64,000 nt of DNA from Corynebacterium aurimucosum (GTDB lineage Bacteria > Actinomycetota > Actinomycetes > Mycobacteriales > Mycobacteriaceae), in NCBI RefSeq assembly GCF_030408555.1, contig NZ_CP047048.1:372001-436000 (forward strand), in the 5' to 3' direction. Made by a program: the position numbers and the translations under genes. The notes below the pieces were generated by a model. That model saw only the letters and a list, made by a program, of their open reading frames with translations. It was not told the origin of the DNA and did no database searches. This document shows, piece by piece, positions 35,913 through 45,247 of this stretch (position 1 is its first letter; every line of letters begins with the position of its first letter).

Positions 35913-36723
35913 TTCGTCTTCGGTGAGCGTGAAGGGCGCTGGCCGTTTGGGCAGTGCTGGTTTGCTGCGCGGGGTGAATCCGCTGACACGCATCTTTCTG
36001 ATGTTCGTGTGGGTTACGCCCTTGTTGCTTTCGGTGGATTGGGTCTCCGCAGTCGTGTCGTTGGTTATGACGCTTCTTTTCGCGCCGCTGTGTGGGGTGT
36101 CGTGGCCGCGGTTGGTGAAGGCTGGGTGGTTCCTGTTTCTTATTGCGCCGTTGTCCGGAATTTCGATGTTGCTCTACGGTGCGCCCGGTGGCAGGGAGTA
36201 CTTCAGCTGGTGGCTGATTACGGTGAGTGATAACTCGCTAGAGCTGGCCATCGCCATTACTGTGCGTGTGCTGGCGGTGGCGTTGCCCATGGTGGTGCTG
36301 GCGCGGGATATTGACCCGACGGAGCTGGGGGATGCCCTCTCGCAGATCCTCAAGCTTCCCTCACGCTTCGTTATCGGTGCTGTGGCCGGGGTGCGCATGA
36401 TGACGCTCTTTAAATCAGACTGGCAGTACCTGGCCATGGCGCGGCGTGCGCGTGGGCTTACTGACGAAGGCCGCATCAAGCACCTCATCACTATGTCCTT
36501 CGGGTTGTTGGTGTTGGCCCTGCGCCGCGGCGGGAAGCTGGCCACGGCGATGGAGGCGCGCGGATTCGGGCGCACACCGCCGGGCGGTGGCCAGCGCACC
36601 TGGGCGCGGCCCTCACGTCTCGCCGGCCGGGACTGGCTGGTGATGGTGGTGGGAACCGGCCTTGCGGCGCTTCCGGTGGTAGTTTCGGTTCTCAGTGGGT
36701 CCTGGAGATTTTTTGGACTCTAG
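35905..36723 (+). CDS. ykoC: YkoC, ECF transporter T component
   Basis: A 272-residue CbiQ/EcfT-family membrane protein that joins the S component to the ATPases. Two Ala-Arg-X coupling motifs are visible, in MARRARGLTDEG and ATAMEARGFGR. About five hydrophobic segments precede and follow. The start is GTG at 35905, inside the ykoD end. It completes the ykoEDC unit. Confidence 0.92.
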   Translation: MANSSSVSVKGAGRLGSAGLLRGVNPLTRIFLMFVWVTPLLLSVDWVSAVVSLVMTLLFAPLCGVSWPRLVKAGWFLFLIAPLSGISMLLYGAPGGREYFSWWLITVSDNSLELAIAITVRVLAVALPMVVLARDIDPTELGDALSQILKLPSRFVIGAVAGVRMMTLFKSDWQYLAMARRARGLTDEGRIKHLITMSFGLLVLALRRGGKLATAMEARGFGRTPPGGGQRTWARPSRLAGRDWLVMVVGTGLAALPVVVSVLSGSWRFFGL

Positions 36724-36778
36724 GATGACTCTCTTAAAAGCTGCACGCTAGACAAACCCAGAAGTGGTGAAAGACAAC

Positions 36779-37381
36779 ATGCAGGACACGGACCGCACGG
36801 ACCATCGGGAAGGCGGTAAGGGAACTGCCGATACCAACGCCGCCGAGATGGACAGGCTCTTGAATGATGTGATGTCGCTCGCGGCGGCACGTAAGCGGCC
36901 GATGCGCCCAATTACCGTGCTTATCGACGGCCCCTCGGGCGCCGGCAAGACCTGGACCTCCGTGGCGCTGGCGGAGCGCACTGGATGGCGCGTTGTCCAC
37001 CTCGACGAATTCTATCCTGGTTGGCATGGGCTGCAAGAAGGCTCAAAGATGGTCTCGGAACAAGTGCTGCGGGAGAATAACCCGGGCTATTGGCGCTGGG
37101 ACTGGGAAGCCAACGCGCCGAAGGACTGGGCTAGTTTGGATGAGCGCGACGATCTGATCGTTGAAGGCGTAGGTTCGGTTACTGAGGCCACCGTAGCCGC
37201 CGCCAACGAGCGCGGCTCCGTGGTGACCGTGCGCATCGACGGGCCGCGTGAGAAGCGTCGCGAGCGCGCCCTTGAGCGCGACCCTGGCTACGAAGAGTGG
37301 TTTGAAACCTGGGAGAAGCAGGAGCAACAGCACTTCGCTGAGCGCGCGGTGGAGGCGGACCTGACCTGGGAGTGGCGCTAA
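36779..37381 (+). CDS. P-loop nucleoside kinase-like ATPase
   Basis: A 200-residue cytosolic P-loop protein. Walker A is DGPSGAGKTWTS, followed by RVVHLDEFYPGWHGL, whose LDEFY resembles the uridine-kinase/pantothenate-kinase substrate motif, and DLIVEGVGSV as Walker B-like strand. An Arg-rich lid (PREKRRERALERDPGYEEW) follows. The substrate is unknown. The ATG at 36779 has GTGAAAG upstream; GTG at 36764 is a possible longer start. It lies between ykoC and the rpsL leader. Confidence 0.7.
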   Translation: MQDTDRTDHREGGKGTADTNAAEMDRLLNDVMSLAAARKRPMRPITVLIDGPSGAGKTWTSVALAERTGWRVVHLDEFYPGWHGLQEGSKMVSEQVLRENNPGYWRWDWEANAPKDWASLDERDDLIVEGVGSVTEATVAAANERGSVVTVRIDGPREKRRERALERDPGYEEWFETWEKQEQQHFAERAVEADLTWEWR

Positions 37382-37427
37382 TACTCACTGCAGCTTGAGT
37401 GCCAAGCCAAGCAGCCACATCATGGAT

Positions 37428-37457
37428 TTGAGCAGATCAGCGGGGTGGTGGTAGTCT
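37428..37457 (+). promoter_or_regulatory. Candidate rpsL operon promoter
   Basis: TTGAGC (37428-37433), an 18-base spacer and TAGTCT (37452-37457). The ~175-base leader to rpsL holds a weak GGGC/GCCC hairpin followed by TATTTTT near 37545-37575, perhaps an attenuator. No protein gene is seen in 37382-37632. Confidence 0.5.
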
Positions 37458-37632
37458 GTTCAAGGTTTCATCTTTATAGGAGATGAAAAGTCTGATCGGT
37501 ATCTCGACCATTCTGTGGTTGAGGGACGTTCTGGACATGCGGAAGGGCCCCGGAGAAGAGCCCCTATTTTTGCATGTTTGGACTTGTGAAAGCGGTCAGT
37601 TCAAGCCGAAGTCATAGAGAAAGACTAGATTT

Positions 37633-38004
37633 ATGCCAACTATTCAGCAGCTGGTCCGAAAGGGCCGCCACTCCAAGAAGGCCAAGGTTGCTACGGCCGG
37701 CCTGAAGGGCTCCCCGCAGCGCCGTGGCGTGTGCACCCGCGTGTACACCACCACCCCGAAGAAGCCGAACTCGGCTCTACGTAAGGTTGCCCGTGTGCGC
37801 CTGACCTCCGGTATCGAGGTTTCCGCCTACATTCCGGGTGAGGGCCACAACCTGCAGGAGCACTCCATGGTGCTCGTCCGCGGTGGTCGTGTGAAGGACC
37901 TCCCGGGTGTTCGCTACAAGATTATCCGCGGCGCACTGGATACCCAGGGCGTGAAGGACCGTAAGCAGGCTCGTTCCCGCTACGGCGCAAAGAAGGGACA
38001 GTAA
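37633..38004 (+). CDS. rpsL: 30S ribosomal protein S12
   Basis: S12, 123 residues, at the decoding centre. [14 protein letters not shown] holds K43 and [13 protein letters not shown] holds K88, the sites where streptomycin-resistance changes occur; both are the susceptible residues. ATG at 37633. rpsG starts 6 bases after its stop. Confidence 0.98.
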   Translation: MPTIQQLVRKGRHSKKAKVATAGLKGSPQRRGVCTRVYTTTPKKPNSALRKVARVRLTSGIEVSAYIPGEGHNLQEHSMVLVRGGRVKDLPGVRYKIIRGALDTQGVKDRKQARSRYGAKKGQ

Positions 38005-38010
38005 TCAACA

Positions 38011-38478
38011 ATGCGTAAGAATGCTGCACCGAAGCGTCCTGTAGTTAAGGACCCGGTTTACAACTCCGAGCAGGTCACCATGCTCGTGAACAAGATCCTG
38101 CGTGACGGCAAGAAGTCCACCGCTGAGCGCATCGTTTACGGCGCTCTTGAGGTTTGCCGCGAGAAGACCGGTACCGACCCGGTTGGCACCCTGGAGAAGG
38201 CTCTGGGCAACATCCGCCCGGACCTCGAGGTCCGCTCCCGCCGCGTGGGTGGCGCTACCTACCAGGTGCCGGTTGAGGTTAAGCCGGCTCGTTCCAACAC
38301 CCTGGCTTTGCGTTGGTTGGTGACCTTCACCCGTCAGCGTCGTGAGAACAGCATGATCGAGCGTCTCGCCAACGAGATCCTCGATGCATCCAACGGCCTG
38401 GGCGCTTCTGTTAAGCGTCGTGAGGATACTCACAAGATGGCTGAGGCCAACCGCGCCTTCGCTCACTACCGCTGGTAA
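38011..38478 (+). CDS. rpsG: 30S ribosomal protein S7
   Basis: S7, 155 residues, a primary 16S rRNA binder of the small-subunit head. Conserved pieces are [20 protein letters not shown] (part) and [16 protein letters not shown]. It follows rpsL by 6 bases and may be translationally coupled. Confidence 0.98.
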   Translation: MRKNAAPKRPVVKDPVYNSEQVTMLVNKILRDGKKSTAERIVYGALEVCREKTGTDPVGTLEKALGNIRPDLEVRSRRVGGATYQVPVEVKPARSNTLALRWLVTFTRQRRENSMIERLANEILDASNGLGASVKRREDTHKMAEANRAFAHYRW

Positions 38479-38610
38479 TCCCGCCGGTAGAACCCGCCAC
38501 ATGGCATCATGGCTCGAACAGCGATATCATCGTTTACCTGCGCTGACAGTGCGTGTTCTCGCTCCCTTTGGTGGAGCTCTGCACGCTAGCTAGTGGGGAA
38601 CCTAAACTTG

Positions 38611-38636
38611 AATAGCGTTGTTCGGGCTATTTTTTA
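38611..38636 (+). terminator. Terminator after rpsG
   Basis: AATAGC / GCTATT with a 9-base loop followed by six T. It partly separates rpsLG from fusA. The whole gap 38479-38780 has no protein gene. Confidence 0.65.
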
Positions 38637-38726
38637 TGGCGTGGGCTTTAGCTCTCACGCTGACGAAGAAGCCTAGACGTGGCAAAATAGACCAAGACCT
38701 ATCCATGAAGACGTCATTTGAAGTTG

Positions 38727-38747
38727 CGTCAGTGCATAACTGACGCC
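38727..38747 (+). promoter_or_regulatory. 8-bp inverted repeat upstream of fusA
   Basis: GCGTCAGT / ACTGACGC with a 5-base centre (GCATA), 33 bases before the fusA start. It could be an operator or an mRNA hairpin; no T run follows. Confidence 0.4.
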
Positions 38748-38780
38748 GGCGTCGACGACAATTAAGTTGGGGTATTAACT

Positions 38781-40907
38781 GTGGCACAAGAAGTGCTTAA
38801 GGATCTGCACAAGGTCCGCAATATCGGCATCATGGCGCACATCGATGCGGGTAAGACCACCACCACCGAGCGCATCCTCTACTACACCGGCATCAACCGC
38901 AAGGTCGGCGAGACCCACGACGGTGGCGCCACCACTGACTGGATGGAGCAGGAGAAGGAGCGCGGCATTACCATTACGTCCGCCGCTGTGACCTGTTTCT
39001 GGAACAATAACCAGATCAACATCATTGACACCCCGGGTCACGTGGACTTCACCGTTGAGGTTGAGCGCTCCCTGCGTGTTCTCGACGGCGCTGTTGCTGT
39101 CTTCGACGGTAAGGAAGGCGTGGAGCCGCAGTCCGAGCAGGTGTGGCGCCAGGCTGCTAAGTACGACGTTCCCCGTGTCTGCTTCGTCAACAAGATGGAC
39201 AAGCTGGGCGCTGACTTCTACTTCACCGTTCAGACCATCATCGATCGCCTCGGCGCTAAGCCGTTGGTTATGCAGCTGCCGATCGGTGCTGAGGATGATT
39301 TCGACGGCGTCGTCGACCTGATCAACATGCAGGCCATCACTTGGCGCGGCAAGACCGAGATTGGTACCGATGGCACCATCGAGGAGATCCCGGCCGACCT
39401 TCAGGAGAAGGCTGAGGAGTACCGCGAGAAGCTGCTCGAGACCGTCGCTGAGTCTGACGAAGAGCTCATGGAGAAGTACTTCGGCGGCGAAGAGCTGACC
39501 ATTGAGGAAATCAAGGGCGCTATCCGCAAGCTGACCGTTAACTCCGAGATCTACCCGGTCTTCTGCGGTACCGCTTACCGCAACAAGGGTGTTCAGCCGC
39601 TGCTCGACGCCATTGTTGACTACCTCCCGAACCCTCTGGACATCGGCGAGGTCAACGGTACCTCCCTCGATGGCGAGGAGACCCTGACCCGTAAGCCTTC
39701 CGTTCAGGAGCCGTTCTCCGCACTGGCCTTCAAGATTGCCGTACACCCGTTCTTCGGCAAGCTCACCTACGTGCGCGTTTACTCCGGCCAGGCTATCCCA
39801 GGCGAGAACATGCTCAACTCCACCAAGAACAAGAAGGAGCGCGTGGGCAAGCTCTTCCAGATGCACGCGAACAAGGAGAACCCGGTCGAGCACGCTGACG
39901 CCGGTAACATCTACGCGTTCATCGGCCTGAAGGAAACCACCACCGGTGATACCCTCTGTAACCCGGACAACCCGATCATCCTCGAGTCCATGGACTTCCC
40001 GGATCCGGTTATCCAGGTTGCTATTGAACCGAAGACCAAGGCTGACCAGGAGAAGCTGGGTACCGCTATTCAGAAGTTGGCTGAAGAGGACCCGACCTTC
40101 ACGGTCCAGCTCGACGAAGAATCCGGCCAGACCGTTATCGGCGGCATGGGTGAGCTGCACCTGGACGTCTTGGTTGACCGTATGAAGCGCGAGTTCAAGG
40201 TTGAGGCAAACATCGGTAACCCGCAGGTTGCTTACCGTGAGACCATTCGCAAGAAGGTTGAGTCCCTGGACTACACCCACAAGAAGCAGACCGGTGGTTC
40301 CGGCCAGTTCGCAAAGGTTATCGTCACCATCGAGCCTTATAACCCGGATCCGGAAGAGCTGGAAGAGGGCGAGTCCGCAACCTACAAGTTCGAGAACTCC
40401 GTCACCGGTGGCCGTGTTCCGAAGGAGTACATTCCGTCCGTCGACGCGGGTATCCAGGACGCTATGCAGTACGGCTTCGTTGCTGGCTTCCCGCTGGTGA
40501 ACATCAAGGCCACCCTCGAGGATGGTGCTTACCACGATGTTGACTCCTCTGAGATGGCCTTCAAGCTCGCTGGCTCCCAGGTCCTCAAGGAGGCCGTTGC
40601 TAAGGCAAAGCCGGTTCTGCTTGAGCCGATCATGGCCGTTGAGGTCGTGACCCCGGAGGAGTACATGGGTACCGTTAACGGTGACATCTCCTCCCGCCGT
40701 GGCCAGGTCTTCGCTATGGAAGACCGCTCCGGCGCCAAGGTGGTTAAGGCTAAGGTTCCGCTGTCCGAGATGTTCGGCTACATTGGTGACCTGCGTTCTT
40801 CCACCGCTGGTCGTGCAAACTTCACCATGGTCTTCGATTCCTACGCTGAGGTTCCCTCCTCCGTGGCACAGGAGATCATCGAGGAGCGCACCGGCGCCAA
40901 GGCCTAA
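38781..40907 (+). CDS. fusA: Elongation factor G
   Basis: EF-G, 708 residues, GTPase for ribosomal translocation. G1 is [15 protein letters not shown], the switch I Thr lies in [11 protein letters not shown]3 is DTPGHVDFT and G4 is NKMDKLGA. Domain IV and V follow ([24 protein letters not shown]). It starts with GTG at 38781. It has its own upstream gap with a terminator and inverted repeat, so it may be transcribed separately from rpsLG. Confidence 0.98.
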   Translation: MAQEVLKDLHKVRNIGIMAHIDAGKTTTTERILYYTGINRKVGETHDGGATTDWMEQEKERGITITSAAVTCFWNNNQINIIDTPGHVDFTVEVERSLRVLDGAVAVFDGKEGVEPQSEQVWRQAAKYDVPRVCFVNKMDKLGADFYFTVQTIIDRLGAKPLVMQLPIGAEDDFDGVVDLINMQAITWRGKTEIGTDGTIEEIPADLQEKAEEYREKLLETVAESDEELMEKYFGGEELTIEEIKGAIRKLTVNSEIYPVFCGTAYRNKGVQPLLDAIVDYLPNPLDIGEVNGTSLDGEETLTRKPSVQEPFSALAFKIAVHPFFGKLTYVRVYSGQAIPGENMLNSTKNKKERVGKLFQMHANKENPVEHADAGNIYAFIGLKETTTGDTLCNPDNPIILESMDFPDPVIQVAIEPKTKADQEKLGTAIQKLAEEDPTFTVQLDEESGQTVIGGMGELHLDVLVDRMKREFKVEANIGNPQVAYRETIRKKVESLDYTHKKQTGGSGQFAKVIVTIEPYNPDPEELEEGESATYKFENSVTGGRVPKEYIPSVDAGIQDAMQYGFVAGFPLVNIKATLEDGAYHDVDSSEMAFKLAGSQVLKEAVAKAKPVLLEPIMAVEVVTPEEYMGTVNGDISSRRGQVFAMEDRSGAKVVKAKVPLSEMFGYIGDLRSSTAGRANFTMVFDSYAEVPSSVAQEIIEERTGAKA

Positions 40908-41276
40908 GGCTTAAGGGGATCCGATCGATTCCCTTGCCTGTGGGGGCTGGTAGTCTTCGCCAGTAGGCACCAGCTCCCAACGCTGGGGAGGTAGCGGTCC
41001 GCTGAGTGCGTAAAGGTTTTTGCGCGTTGAGCCGGCCGTTACCCTCCCAGGATCCTTTAAATTGATTCTTGTCGAGGGTCAACGTCCGCACGTGTTGGGC
41101 GGGGTTACCTCCTATTTGGGCAGTTTGAAAAAACTGCGGCATAAATCTAGGATCGTGTAACTGGCACGTAAGAAAGCGTCATTAGCGCTTATGGGCTTCG
41201 GCTCGAAGTGCCAATGGCAATACAAACCACGTGGCTGCGAAATACGTAGCCGCCATAGAGTCCAGGAGGACAAACA
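40908..41276 (+). other. fusA-tuf intergenic region
   Basis: No protein gene is supported. A weak hairpin (AGGC-AAGGG with CCCTT-CCT, 40909-40942) follows fusA without a T run. The tuf promoter is at 41125-41153, leaving a ~117-base leader containing GGCTGCGAAATACGTAGCC, a small hairpin just before the tuf ribosome-binding site (AGGAGG). Confidence 0.5.
41125..41153 (+). promoter_or_regulatory. tuf promoter
   Basis: TTGAAA (41125-41130), a 17-base spacer and TAGGAT (41148-41153), close to the corynebacterial sigma-A consensus and well placed for strong tuf transcription. Confidence 0.75.
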
Positions 41277-42467
41277 GTGGCAAAGGAGAAGTTCGAGCGT
41301 ACGAAGCCGCATGTGAACATCGGCACCATCGGACACGTCGACCACGGCAAGACCACCACCACCGCAGCGATCACCAAGGTTCTGGCTGACGCTTACCCGG
41401 AGGAGAACACCGCTTTCGCATTCGACTCCATCGATAAGGCTCCTGAGGAGAAGGAGCGCGGTATTACCATCAACATCTCCCACGTGGAGTACTCCACCCC
41501 GAAGCGCCACTACGCACACGTGGACGCCCCGGGCCACGCCGACTACATCAAGAACATGATTACCGGTGCTGCTCAGATGGACGGTGCCATCCTGGTTGTT
41601 GCTGCAACCGATGGCCCGATGCCGCAGACCCGCGAGCACGTTCTTCTGGCTCGCCAGGTTGGCGTTCCGTACATCCTCGTTGCACTGAACAAGTGCGACA
41701 TGGTTGACGATGAGGAAATCATCGAGCTCGTCGAGATGGAGATCCGCGAGCTGCTTGCTGAGCAGGACTACGACGAGGAAGCTCCGATCGTTCACATCTC
41801 CGCTCTGAAGGCTCTCGAGGGCGACGAGAAGTGGGTACAGTCCGTCATCGACCTGATGGACGCCTGCGACGAGTCCATCCCGGATCCGGAGCGCGAGCTG
41901 GACAAGCCGTTCCTGATGCCGATCGAGGACATCTTCACCATTACCGGCCGCGGTACCGTTGTTACCGGCCGTGTTGAGCGTGGCTCCCTGAACGTCAACG
42001 AGGACATCGAGATCATCGGTATCAAGGACAAGTCCATGTCCACCACCGTTACCGGTATCGAGATGTTCCGCAAGATGATGGACTACACCGAGGCTGGCGA
42101 CAACTGTGGTCTGCTTCTGCGTGGTACCAAGCGTGAAGAGGTTGAGCGTGGCCAGGTTTGCATCAAGCCGGGCGCTTACACCCCGCACACCAAGTTCGAG
42201 GGTTCCGTCTACGTCCTGAAGAAGGAAGAGGGCGGCCGCCACACCCCGTTCATGGACAACTACCGTCCGCAGTTCTACTTCCGCACCACCGACGTTACCG
42301 GCGTTATCAAGCTGCCTGAGGGCACCGAGATGGTTATGCCGGGCGACAACGTTGAGATGTCCGTAGAGCTCATCCAGCCGGTCGCTATGGACGAGGGCCT
42401 GCGCTTCGCTATCCGCGAGGGCTCCCGTACCGTCGGCGCTGGCCGCGTTACCAAGATCCTCGGCTAA
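41277..42467 (+). CDS. tuf: Elongation factor Tu
   Basis: EF-Tu, 396 residues, delivers aminoacyl-tRNA to the ribosome. G1 is [15 protein letters not shown]3 is [13 protein letters not shown]4 is NKCDMVDD. Domains II and III are complete ([13 protein letters not shown] and GRVTKILG at the end). It starts with GTG at 41277 after AGGAGG. A single tuf copy is seen here. Confidence 0.99.
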   Translation: MAKEKFERTKPHVNIGTIGHVDHGKTTTTAAITKVLADAYPEENTAFAFDSIDKAPEEKERGITINISHVEYSTPKRHYAHVDAPGHADYIKNMITGAAQMDGAILVVAATDGPMPQTREHVLLARQVGVPYILVALNKCDMVDDEEIIELVEMEIRELLAEQDYDEEAPIVHISALKALEGDEKWVQSVIDLMDACDESIPDPERELDKPFLMPIEDIFTITGRGTVVTGRVERGSLNVNEDIEIIGIKDKSMSTTVTGIEMFRKMMDYTEAGDNCGLLLRGTKREEVERGQVCIKPGAYTPHTKFEGSVYVLKKEEGGRHTPFMDNYRPQFYFRTTDVTGVIKLPEGTEMVMPGDNVEMSVELIQPVAMDEGLRFAIREGSRTVGAGRVTKILG

Positions 42468-42509
42468 TTCTCGCTAGGGCTTAAGGCCCTTCCTGATTAG
42501 CAGGTCTGT

Positions 42510-42544
42510 AAGCCGCTCAATCCCTGATGGGGTTGGGCGGCTTT
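42510..42544 (+). terminator. Terminator after tuf
   Basis: AAGCCGC-AA-CCC pairs with GGG-TT-GCGGCTT across a TGAT loop, ending in TTT. It closes the tuf unit. Confidence 0.75.
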
Positions 42545-42575
42545 GGTGATCGTGGGCCTACTAGGCTTAGGAGTC

Positions 42576-43345
42576 ATGTTTGACCCAACCCGTATTGACC
42601 GAACCCTCGCCGCTCTGCGTGCCGCGTGGGAAGGCCAACCGGACTTACCCTTGGGAACTCTGTTCGGAATGCTGGCGGCGGAAGGATACGGCTGGGGCGT
42701 GCCTGACGACGAACTCACCGCCCGCCTAGAGTCCATGGCAGCCGTCCACCCGCCGCTCGTGCCTCTCGACGGCCACCTCATCACCGAAGGCCTCTGGCTC
42801 GTCGTTACCCCGTTTCACCGCGTCACCTTGACGCCCACAGTCCCTACCTATTCTCCTCAGGGCCCTGTTGTTCAGACTTCCGCCGAGTCCTCAGAGCACC
42901 CAGTGTCCAATGTGCCCACCGCGCTTCGAGCGGGCGTGGTTGACAAGGATCCCACCGAGTCCTCACGGTGCCTCGATGAGCAGCGCATCCCAAGCCAGTT
43001 TCAAGAGGACTACGCCTCTAATTCCCAGCCGCATCGAGCCACGTGCGTGGCAGTCGTACGGCCGGTATCGAAGGAAGGACAACGAGGGCAACCTGTGGCG
43101 TGGCAGGTCTCAGCACTCCGTCCGGTGGGCCCTGGCCGCCCGCTTGTCCTCGCAGACACTGAAGGTTTCGAGCACCGCTTTGGTGTTATCGAGTCTGTTA
43201 CCCGGCTGCGCGAAGACCATCGCAGCTTGACTGGATTGAAGCGCCGCAGCGTGGGGGACCGCGTGTGGTTCATCCGCACCGAAACGGAAACCATCCTCCT
43301 CGACCTGGGGTTGCCCGCAAATCGTGGACACGTAGTGGAGCTACC
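42576..43345 (+). pseudogene. 5' part of a hypothetical gene split by an IS3-family element
   Basis: The first ~257 codons of an unknown corynebacterial protein. The ATG at 42576 has TTAGGAG just upstream. The N-terminus (FDPTRIDRTLAALRAAW) is followed by a short-repeat-free soluble region; a middle stretch is Ser/Pro-rich. After GHVVELP the frame enters the insertion element and stops at 43355. The matching 3' part is at 44613-44832. Joining them at the element ends gives an open frame of ~329 codons. No known domain was recognised. Confidence 0.75.
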
Positions 43346-43351
43346 TAGTGG

Positions 43352-44251
43352 TTAGGCAGCTATTTCTTTTCTGCTGTTGATTGCGCCGGTGTGGTTCTCG
43401 AAGTCGACGGGGCTGACCATTCCGAGTGCAGAGTGCCGGCGCCGACGGTTGTAGACGACTTCAATCCAGTAGGCAACGGCCTTGCGTGCAGCATCACGGG
43501 TAGGCCATCGCTTACGGTCGTAGAATTCAGTCTTTAGCGTCGACCAGAACGACTCAGCCATCGCGTTATCGAAGCACACACCAGTACGCCCCACAGACTG
43601 AGCAATGCCCAGTCTGCTGCAGACCTCCCAGAGCTTCTCACTGGTAAATTGCGTTCCGCGGTCAGCGTGAAACACCAGCCCATCAGGAACATCACCGCGC
43701 AGTGTATGCGCCATCCGCAGGGCCCGTTCGACCAGGTGTGTGTCTTGCACGCTATCCATAGCCCAGCCCAGCACTCTGCGGGAATGACCATCGCGGACCG
43801 CGCACAAGTACAACCAGCCCTCACCGGTGCGAAGGTAGGTAATATCTGACATCCACACTCGGTTGAGCTCACCAGTATCAAACATGCGCTTGACCAGGTC
43901 AGGAAGACTCGACTTACGCTTGGCTTGGATTGTAGTCACCGGGACAAAGGCACGCGGTGAAATCCCTTCAATGCCCATCATGCGCATCCGCTTCGCCACA
44001 GTCTTACGGTTAAGCGAAATGTGGTAGCGCTCGGCAAGCTCTGCGGTGATCCGCGGAGCACCATAAACCTCATCGGAGTCTTTCCAAATCTGATGAATCT
44101 TACGGTCAACATCATCGTAAAATGCTGCCCGATCATCCTTTCCGGATAGTCGTTTCTGCTGCACATGGGCCCATTTGTAGTATCCAGACCGAGATACTTT
44201 TAATAGTCGTGCCATGCGCTTGATGCTGTAGTTCGCCTTCTCCTGCTGCAT
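43352..44251 (-). CDS. IS3-family transposase OrfB (DDE integrase domain)
   Basis: A 299-residue catalytic part of an IS3-type transposase. An HTH_21-like N-terminus (MARLLKVSRSGYYKWA) precedes the rve core, with the DDE residues in WMSDITYLR, FHADRGTQFTS and NAMAESFWSTLKTE. It is normally made as an OrfAB fusion by a -1 frameshift. Its start overlaps the orfA stop by one base. No internal stop or shift is seen. Confidence 0.95.
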   Translation of the reverse strand: MQQEKANYSIKRMARLLKVSRSGYYKWAHVQQKRLSGKDDRAAFYDDVDRKIHQIWKDSDEVYGAPRITAELAERYHISLNRKTVAKRMRMMGIEGISPRAFVPVTTIQAKRKSSLPDLVKRMFDTGELNRVWMSDITYLRTGEGWLYLCAVRDGHSRRVLGWAMDSVQDTHLVERALRMAHTLRGDVPDGLVFHADRGTQFTSEKLWEVCSRLGIAQSVGRTGVCFDNAMAESFWSTLKTEFYDRKRWPTRDAARKAVAYWIEVVYNRRRRHSALGMVSPVDFENHTGAINSRKEIAA

Positions 44252-44559
44252 TAGTTCGAACTTTTCTGCTCGCGTTGCCTCAAAGCGAAGAAGGCTGTCG
44301 CTTTTGACAAAAACTCGTTATCCATCTTGGCTTCCGCCAACTCACGGCGCAGACGAGCATTCTCAGCACGAAGATCAGCCTCACTCATCCCATCCGAGGC
44401 TCCTCGGCGTTCACGCTCGAGTTTGACCCACCGGCCTAAAAGCCCGGCGGAAACACCGATTTCCTTAGCCACATGGGCAATTGGGCGCTCTGACTCGATT
44501 ACCAGGTTCGCGGCCTCACGCCGGTACTCCGGCGTGTACTTCTTGCGCTGTTGACTCAC
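44251..44559 (-). CDS. IS3-family transposase OrfA
   Basis: A DNA-binding helix-turn-helix protein of ~102 residues (HTH_8 type) with KKYTPEYRREAANLV and PIAHVAKEIGVSAGLLGRWV, followed by a leucine-zipper-like coiled coil (ADLRAENARLRRELAEAKMD). The GTG at 44559 has GAGAGG nine bases upstream; the ATG at 44568 directly abuts that site and is less likely. Confidence 0.9.
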   Translation of the reverse strand: MSQQRKKYTPEYRREAANLVIESERPIAHVAKEIGVSAGLLGRWVKLERERRGASDGMSEADLRAENARLRRELAEAKMDNEFLSKATAFFALRQREQKSSN

Positions 44560-44612
44560 AATGAACATCCTCTCTTACGGACACAAGATCCGTACAAATA
44601 GGGTGTCCACTA

Positions 44613-44832
44613 AACGAGGGTAACCTCAGACCACGGTCTGCATATCATCGAGCGCAAAAACCGGGAGCTCATCCGCACTGATTTCTCGTGGCATCGCATC
44701 GAGGCAGGCGAAGTCGGAAGCCCATTCTGTGTTCACCTCTCACGCGGGTCCATGCACACGTTTGGCGTCATCAAGGAGCTTATCCTTGCCGAGTCAGAGC
44801 CCTGGAGTGCTCCTCCCTCGCCACCCCTTTAA
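44613..44832 (+). pseudogene. 3' part of the hypothetical gene split by the IS element
   Basis: An open frame of 72 codons right after the element: TRVTSDHGLHIIERKN, then ELIRTDFSWHRIEAGE, then SRGSMHTFGVIKELIL and a stop at 44830-44832. It is in the same phase as the 5' part if the element is removed at 43346/44612, which supports a clean insertion. It has no start of its own. Confidence 0.75.
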
Positions 44833-45247
44833 TCAGTCCTGGTGCGCCGAGCCTTACTAGGGCTGGCCTTGATTGGCGGGTTCGCCTTTAAGAGCTAAGG
44901 GTCCCCGTTGCATATGCCGCTTCCCGTGGCCTGTGAAGCGTAGTCGGGGATCCTGCCAGCCTGGCTTCGCCTTTAAGGGCTTAAGGATCCCGTAGCTCTT
45001 GCTGCTTCCGGCAGCACGTGAAGCCGGACTTGGGATCGCCGGATTGCCCGTTAGTCTGGCTTTGGATGATGGGTAGCGCTGGCATAAAGCTCGCAGGTTT
45101 TCCTGCGTGCCTTGTTGTGGTTTGTGGGTGGTGGTGTCTGAAGGATCGCCGGTGTGCCCGCGAACCTTCCCTCGGTTGGCGGGTAGCGGTGTTGTCGCTG
45201 GTGGTGAGCCGTTTCCTTTCAGTTGTTGCTGTGTGTGGTGGCTGGGG
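44833..45247. other. Intergenic region with paired structured repeats
   Basis: No protein gene is supported. The region contains two related ~72-bp units (44881-45037) and a second pair of related hairpin-like units (45036-45080 and 45143-45190). T/G-rich sequence fills the rest up to the stop of the HNH gene. Confidence 0.5.
44881..45037. repeat. Two imperfect direct repeats with the same nested stem
   Basis: Unit 1 begins at 44881 and unit 2 at 44966, both with TTCGCCTTTAAG. Each can fold with an outer stem (AAGGGTCCCCG / CGGGGATC in unit 1; AAGGATCCC / GGGATC in unit 2) around an inner stem GCTTC / GAAGC. The stems are kept while the bases between differ, as expected of a conserved fold. 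Confidence 0.6.

Larger units (their letters stand above)
43346..44612 (-). mobile_element. IS3-family insertion sequence
   Basis: A 1267-bp element. Its ends are TAGTGG... at 43346 and ...CCACTA at 44612, short imperfect inverted repeats (also sharing TATTT further in). It carries orfA and orfB in the - direction with a one-base TAATG overlap. No target duplication is obvious at these ends; the exact left end could differ by some bases because another TAGTGGA lies at 43333. Both genes look intact, so the element may still move. Confidence 0.88.

Noticed and set aside
38775-40535. 586-codon frame antisense to fusA
   Set aside because: Shadow of EF-G codons; the sense gene is complete.
44881-45190. 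CRISPR-like array
   Set aside because: Only two imperfect units per type, spacing and length differ, and no cas gene is near.
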